Source of the DNA: Rhodamnia argentea
Lineage: Eukaryota; Streptophyta; Magnoliopsida; Myrtales; Myrtaceae
DNA length: 64,000 bases
Assembly: GCF_020921035.1 (NCBI RefSeq)
Contig: NC_063150.1
Location: 32,473,826 to 32,537,825, forward strand
Direction: 5' to 3'
Part shown: one piece after another, positions 58,260-64,000 of the stretch
How positions within the stretch are numbered: the stretch's first letter is position 1
How the letters are laid out: the number at the start of each line of letters is the position of its first letter
Notes under the pieces: model-generated
Seen by the model: only the letters and a program-made list of their open reading frames with translations
Databases searched by the model: none
What the model was told of the DNA's origin: nothing
Made by a program: the position numbers and the translations under genes

Positions 58260-60185
58260 ACGGATCACATTTTAACCGGGGGTGGGGGGAGGTTCTCTTC
58301 TTATTTATTCGGATTTTTTCAATTTTGAATTTTTTTTTTCAATTTTTTTTTTTTTAAATTTTAAATTATTAATTCTTTTTTTTTTGGGGGATATCTTCTC
58401 GTGGTTGCTTGCGTGTACATGCTGTGAAATTGCACTGCGGAGGGGGAGGAGGATGTATCCATCAATTTGGATTTTGTTTTTGGGAACTCAATTTTGATTT
58501 CTTTTCTTTTCTTTTTCCTCGCAACTTCGAATATTGTCCTTAGCATTTCCTTGCGACAATGACAAATGATGTTGGGCAATAATGTCATTAGATAAACATT
58601 TAACCTACTCTTTTTTTACAGGTATTCCTTCTCCTTCTTCTTCTTTTTGTTTTTTTTGTTTTTTTAGGCAACTTTCTTCTTCGATCGTATACGGCGGATT
58701 CCAATCTCTTTTCCTTTGAAACGACGGCATCAAGATGAATTTAGAGAATGCCATCTTAAAATATCGTTTTGAAAGACGCGGAAAGTAATCGTAAATTATT
58801 ATGATGGCAGGAAGAGTGTTTTTTTTTCTTCCTTTTTTCGCGTGATTCGCTAATGCACTTGGAGGTTTTTGTTGTGAAAGTCTCGAACAACCCATGTGAT
58901 TAAATCCCAACAAAACATGCAGTGAATTGTCAATGCAGATGCAGACAAAGATATGCCCATAAAACAATATAAGTACATAACTGATATCTTCATTCATAGT
59001 TGTATAGATCATTGTACGGCCTTTCTTAACTATATATGTATACTCATTATGGATGCTGCGTATTTAACTTTGGCTATGAAGAGACATAAGGATCTTTTTC
59101 ATTTTTCTGCCACGTGCCAGAAAAAAAGTTGTGATAATTATGTGGTCAACCCCTTTGTAAAACATGTGGAAGTCTCTCATTGAGTTATAAGATTATGAAT
59201 CACACTTATTGGTCTAACCCCCTTTTGCCTCCTATTGAATATGTTGTACATGTCAATCTTCAAAATGGAGATTCGAAAGGACATGAAATAACATAACCGA
59301 TCTTCAGAAAGGATAAGGTTGTTCACCCCACTTCATCAATGTCCTTGTTGTGCAATTATATGGGGTTGCGTTCAACCGGAACATCACAAAGACAAGTAAG
59401 ATCTAGGTAAAAGGAGGTTGCTGGCCAAAACCACACTTGTAAATCGCAACATTCATTATGTTCCCATGATGTTACGATCATCCGCAACGTGTTGCGCTGG
59501 ACCGATAATCACGTGATCGATCCATAGGAAGCTAGAGCCGATGAACTTTAGGAGAATGATTTCACTGAGATCCGTTGCCGAGAGGCTTATCTAAGTGGCT
59601 AGGGTTGAACCGAAGATTTTCTTTTAATCTATTTTGCCGGCCAAATAAGGCGAGAAAAACATGGCGATCAGTAGTAGCGACACCTCTAGTACATCGTTCC
59701 AAATTTAACAATGAAACTGTTACTTTGCCGTGCTAATTTACTTATGGTATGTTACTCATGAGACTTTTTAAAAAAATAAAATAAAAAATTGTGTTCTCTT
59801 TGTTGACTCATCATAAATGTAACTCTCATCCTGGCACTTGGCAGGTGAAACATATGTCTTTGTACTCAACACAAACTTGGACCCTTCGACCAAAAAAAAA
59901 AGAAAGAAAAAAAGAAGAAGAAGAAAGAAAAAACCTTGGACCCACCTTTGTGAAACGTGTGAAATGTGTGAATTTGTGGTAAGTTGTACTTATTGGAAGG
60001 TTGAGAATGGTAGCTAGGCAAGTTACTTGACTTGGTCCCTTAATCATGGCTAAACCAAAAGGATTTAGAACTTAACAAGAAACCAGATCCTTTTGACACC
60101 CATGAAAGCACCCATGTGTTCACAATCATGGGGCAACATGGGTTCACTTGCTCTTATCGTGTCGTGCAAGATGGGGGTGGAATTT
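58260..60185. other. Intergenic, no gene supported
   Basis: The bHLH promoter is expected at the left side. The rest is AT-rich with T and A runs and short open frames without recognisable domains. Confidence 0.4.
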
Positions 60186-60431
60186 CTATATCTCATCTCT
60201 CTCTACCCCCTGAAAATATTTGTCCTTTCTTTTTTTATTGGGAGAATTTGGATTTTGATGATGTGGAAGAGGGTGATTGGATAAAAAAATGCTGTGGTGG
60301 CTTGCACTAATTGGGGCTGGGTGGTGTGTGGGGCTGCTTTGGTGCTTTGTACTTATGTGGGCAATGATTAGGGCAAAGAAACAAATGGAGAAACAGAGAA
60401 CATAAAGAGAGGAGGAAGAAGATGAATGCAT
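60186..60431 (-). CDS. Possible small secreted His/Pro-rich peptide, 81 aa
   Basis: A TATA box (TATAAAA, minus strand) lies 54-60 bp upstream of this ATG. The product starts with a clear signal-peptide-like stretch (MHSSSSSSLYVLCFSICFF), then a His/Pro/Ser-rich middle (SSPTHHPAPISASHHS), and a basic tail (NKKRKDKYFQGVERDEI). The build recalls plant peptide-hormone precursors, but no CLE, IDA or other hormone motif was seen at the end. The family is unknown and the end could be altered by splicing. Confidence 0.45.
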   Translation of the reverse strand: MHSSSSSSLYVLCFSICFFALIIAHISTKHQSSPTHHPAPISASHHSIFLSNHPLPHHQNPNSPNKKRKDKYFQGVERDEI

Positions 60432-60484
60432 GTGGGTTGCTTTCAGGACACTTTCTATCAAACATCTTTGCCTCTATTTTGGCT

Positions 60485-60491
60485 TTTTATA
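60485..60491 (-). promoter_or_regulatory. TATA box of the small secreted peptide gene
   Basis: TATAAAA on the minus strand in the context CTTTATAAAAAGCC, 54-60 bp before the ATG at 60431. Confidence 0.5.
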
Positions 60492-60543
60492 AAGCATGTA
60501 TTTTGGACTGTTCTGGCCCTTTTTCCCTTTTAATTCTTGATTC

Positions 60544-60546
<3 letters not shown>

Positions 60547-60589
<43 letters not shown>
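60547..60589. repeat. TA microsatellite
   Basis: About 21 TA units, upstream of the small secreted peptide frame. Confidence 0.9.
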
Positions 60590-60591
<2 letters not shown>

Positions 60592-60599
60592 TCTAAATT

Positions 60600-61774
60600 C
60601 TTGATTTATATTTCATTTGTTACTGGGTGTGGACAGGTTTCATCCACATTGCTCCTGCATAGAGTACAGGCTTCCTGGACCAAAAAAAAAAGAAAAGAGT
60701 ACAGGCTTCCACCTTTTGCCTTTTCCTCTCCATTATTACTCCAATCTCTCTCTCTCTCAAATTGGTTTCCTTCCAAGAATGAGAATGTATTATCAATATA
60801 AGTGATTAAAAACCAAAAGAAGAACCTGAAAAATCAACAACCCTTTTGGCCTTCTCCTTGGAAAGTCACTTGCATCAATTAACATGGACAGTTCAATCAA
60901 TGCATCCTTTCTCTGATGTTATTTGAGCCTAGGATGATTCTTTCGATGAAAAATGATTCTTTCATAGGTAGATTAATCATGTATAGGCCACAGTTTACCA
61001 ACGTCATAAATATTTTTTTTTGGTCGAATACGGACGTCATAGTTAAAAAAAGAAAGATTTTTTTTTTCTCCTAAGGGGGAGTTGAAATGAGGTCATTATT
61101 CTAAGAGTAACTTCCATATGTTTGTATCTCCAATAATAGAGCCTTTAGTGACTTATGAGCCTCTAGGTTTAGGGTGCACCAAATTGGAGCCACAAAAGAG
61201 GTGCAATAATTAACCATTTTGCATATTCTTGGAGGGTGTGTATTATATAAATAAAGTAAATTAAGATTACTAGGGACACGTATGTAAGGTTGAAAAGAAT
61301 AAGATGCGCACATGCATCAGACAAGGACATGCCAGAAGGCGTGTCCCCTTTGCTCGGGACAGGTTGAAATGTCTTTTTTGTTTTAGTCAGTTCCAATTTT
61401 TTTAAAAGGTTGATGATCAATTAATGCAATGTTAGTCGAGTATAGACGTGCAAAAAATCACGTATACTCTCTGTGAACAATGCCCTAATCTTCTGGAAAC
61501 ACCAGCACTGTAGGGGTTATTTTTTTGGAACCTTATGTCTCCTTTTTGTTTTTTTTTAAGCTTTAAAATGGAAAAGAAGAAGATATGTTCGCAGACATGC
61601 ACTTACAATTATTTGTGTTTTCTTTTCCAGATTTAGTACCTTTGTTTCTATTGACTGTGGTACTATCCTGAATGGCGGAGTTAGTGAGGTTTTGAGACGA
61701 TAGTCACATGATATTTGTGCGGTAATCAAAATTGGGCATGTTCAAATAGGGTTCTTGAGATGTGGATACATGAA
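60600..61774. other. Intergenic, nothing recognised
   Basis: AT-rich sequence with short open frames only. Confidence 0.4.
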
Positions 61775-62062
61775 TGGAAAAATTATCCAAACGGTCATAA
61801 ATTTTTTGTACGGTGATCAATTCAATCCTAAACCTTTCAATTGTGCTAATTTAGTTCTAGACCTTTTAACAATTTATCAGTTTAGTCTTAAATCTTTTGA
61901 CATTTTGCCAATATAGTCTTTCCGGCCAATTATTCAAATAATACGTTTAGAACTAAATTGACAAATTGTTAAAATTTTTAGGATTAAATTGGGACAATTA
62001 AAAGGTATAGGGTCAAATTGGCCGTTGTATAATAACTTTAGGACTTTTTGGACAATTGGCCC
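61775..62062. mobile_element. Short TIR element (288 bp), 'GTCCAAAAA' family
   Basis: The left end is TGGAAAAATTATCCAAACGG and the right end is the inverse of GGGCCAATTGTCCAAAAAG. The flanks are ATACATGAA (61766-61774) and ATGCATGAA (62063-62071), a 9-bp duplication with one mismatch. It is the simplest complete copy of the family and shows what the outer element at 51110-53126 looked like before insertion. Confidence 0.8.
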
Positions 62063-62193
62063 ATGCATGAACAGCTCATGGCATGTGTTGGGTTCATTCC
62101 ATGATAGCAGAATAACATGTCGTGCATGGAATTAACAAGACACTAATCCAATCTGCAAATGATTAACTTTTGCACTCCAGTTGACTTCTGAGT

Positions 62194-62198
<5 letters not shown>

Positions 62199-62251
<53 letters not shown>
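62199..62251. repeat. CT microsatellite
   Basis: About 26 CT units on the plus strand. Confidence 0.92.
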
Positions 62252-62254
<3 letters not shown>

Positions 62255-63739
62255 CATCCTTATCCATTCCTCTTAGCTTGCTTCGCATTCATGGAAAAAA
62301 GACTGTCAGGTTTTCATTCGGCATGTCTTTTGCTCGAGGCAAATTGGACAAGTTGGGCGTCTTGGTCCCTCTCACATGGGTTCCCTAATTTGTTTAATAC
62401 TATGGTCTGTCTGTCATTATCGCACTAAGTCTTGTTTAATCAGGTCTCTTTGATTATTGATGCCTATATTATGTGGGTGGGGTTTGACTTGGAAGCAGTG
62501 CACTTGTTTTTATCTGCAATGAAGAAAACTGCTCCTCTGCACCAATAAGAAGCTGCCGTCACCGGACTATGCGATTGACTTTTGTTTTTCAGTTCAACTT
62601 GAACTTGAAATAACTCCAATTTTTTTCAGCACAAGTGATTGTTTTTGCTTTGTTTTCTTGCTTAGCGTTGGGACTGCTCATCTGGGTCTGGATTGGCAAT
62701 TGAATACCAAACTTGGCAGATACAGATGAAGTGACGCCTGAGTTCGATTTGGTCTCGGTGTGAAATGTGGTGACCAAGTCTCGCTCTCCAACCAGATGAA
62801 TGCAACAGATACTTGTTTTTAAAATGATATGATCAGGATCAGTGAACCAAAAACACACCCACAATGAAAGAAAAGAGATGCTGGGAATCGGATGAACATG
62901 GGATTTGGTGGAGCGAACACGTATTACGCTGTCAAACGCGAATATAATACTCAGCCCAAGGCCAACAGAGCCACCTTAAAGCCTCATCGGTTGATTAAAC
63001 TACGCATCAGTGCCGCCTTGTTTGAAATAAAGGCTTCACCCGAGCATCGGAATCATTGAGAAGATAACATCTCCCGTGGTTGGCGCGGGGGGGACTTATC
63101 TGCATCTCTAGAAAAAGAACGGATTAAACATAAGTTTATACGGTTCCTAATAATTGGATCCACTGGTCATCATATACGCAATTGAAATACAATGCCGCAC
63201 GAGTGTATGCCTTCAGAAGGAATCGATCCTTTGCTTGTCTTGAAAACAAGGATAACGATAATGATAACATCATTCTAAACAAGAAGCCACCATACTCAGC
63301 GATACTAATGACCAGGTTTGCGGCCTAATTTATGCATCAAAACACTAACACAGTGTAAGCAAGCTCTTGGGCAACAACAGCCCCAGTGTTGGTTGGAGCT
63401 AGATTCGTGCAGAGCAGATTTTCAAGTCACATATTGGGAAGTTAGATCACAATAGAGGATTAAGATCATCCTATTAACCAATGGGATTTGTTGATGTATA
63501 ACAGCGTGATCTTACAGGAAATAATAGTATTTACGAATTAACTCTGATCTCGAGTCCGTGAAGAAAATTTTGCAGCACGTTGAAATCAATTGAGCAAGCA
63601 ATAGGACACCCTAGACTCACTTGATCGCTTTCATCCACCCAATCGGCAAATGAACAGCTGCATGCTTGTTCTACCCGTCCAATCAGTTTTAAGAAATCCT
63701 CCGCTTCTCTTCCAGTATTATTCTGCCTGATAACGACTC
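62252..63739. other. Intergenic and probable 3' flank of the right-edge gene
   Basis: The right part should include the 3' untranslated region of the minus-strand gene whose stop codon is at 63740-63742. No other gene was recognised; the open frame at 62589-62864 lacks domain signatures. Confidence 0.4.
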
Positions 63740-63901
63740 TTAGTAGGTGGCAGGAAGCTGTAAGCTGTTTGAGGGAGATCTAGGCATAACAAGGTAGGCC
63801 AGCGTTTTTTCCACCACGTCAGAGTCCGCTTCCTCCAGGAAAGGTACCTCAAAAACCAGAGACTGGTATAAGCAGACCTCATCCTCCTTGCAATAGTAGA
63901 C
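63740..63901 (-). CDS. Last exon of a gene cut by the right edge, NHL-repeat-protein-like
   Basis: After a good acceptor (TTTTTGCCGCAG, minus strand) the exon encodes 53 residues and TAA. It starts VYYCKEDEVCLYQSLVFEVP and ends SNSLQLPATY. This recalls the C-terminal beta-rich part of plant NHL-repeat proteins (for example the EMB1974/SOQ1-like group), by memory and without alignment. The rest lies beyond 64000. The overlapping longer open frame in another register is a shadow. Confidence 0.55.
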   Translation of the reverse strand, partial: VYYCKEDEVCLYQSLVFEVPFLEEADSDVVEKTLAYLVMPRSPSNSLQLPATY

Positions 63902-64000
63902 CTGCGGCAAAAAGCTGGATTAGTCACATTTTCTTCAGACAGAGAGTATTGAAGACAGTGATTAAAGATCCCATTTTCACCAACAAACAACAATGCCTCT

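Noticed and set aside
1-64000. CRISPR arrays, rRNA genes, operons
   Set aside because: None was seen. Repeats are microsatellites or TIR arms without spacer structure, and the genes have plant-type introns.

Overview
This is a plant nuclear window, most likely from a woody eudicot. The genes have short exons with GT-AG introns, the leaders are GA/CT-rich, and long AT-rich intergenic stretches are full of short terminal-inverted-repeat (TIR) elements. The style recalls Myrtales such as Eucalyptus, but that placement is inference. No organelle, bacterial or viral block was seen.

Layout. 1-7.9 kb holds mostly TIR elements and unassigned sequence. 7.87-11.33 kb (minus) is a nine-exon kelch-repeat gene. 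11.5-15.5 kb is intergenic. 15.5-37.4 kb is a pectin methylesterase (PME) cluster, all on the minus strand. It has two intact five-exon genes (A1 24825-26362, A2 32581-34115), one almost intact gene with a damaged exon 1 (B2 35990-37412), and three pseudogenes (D, C and B1). A roughly 7.8-kb direct tandem duplication (21715-29570 and 29571-37265) produced the A1/B1 and A2/B2 pairs; its junction lies inside exon 1 of B1. Each unit carries a Mutator-type element with a fragment of an alpha-L-fucosidase gene. Pseudogene C is split by a 2.4-kb PIF/Harbinger-like element.

37.4-39.8 kb is intergenic. 39.80-43.04 kb (plus) is an ARID plus HMG-box gene. 44.40-44.68 kb (plus) is a small membrane-protein gene with a clear TATA box. 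46.82-48.12 kb (plus) is a three-exon gene for mitochondrial ribosomal protein mS41 (IGR motif). 48.63-49.27 kb (minus) is a frameshifted pseudogene of a Werner-like 3'-5' exonuclease. 49.3-57 kb is intergenic and includes a three-level nest of mobile elements near 51.1-53.1 kb. 57.21-57.86 kb (minus) is an atypical bHLH gene of the bHLH147/148/149 group. 60.19-60.43 kb (minus) is a possible small secreted peptide. 63.74-63.90 kb (minus) is the last exon of a gene that runs off the right edge and resembles plant NHL-repeat proteins.

The genes do not form one pathway. The main biology is local: birth and decay of cell-wall PME genes by unequal exchange, with DNA transposons breaking copies and carrying pieces of other genes. 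Exon boundaries come from reading GT/AG sites and keeping the frame; no transcript data were available.
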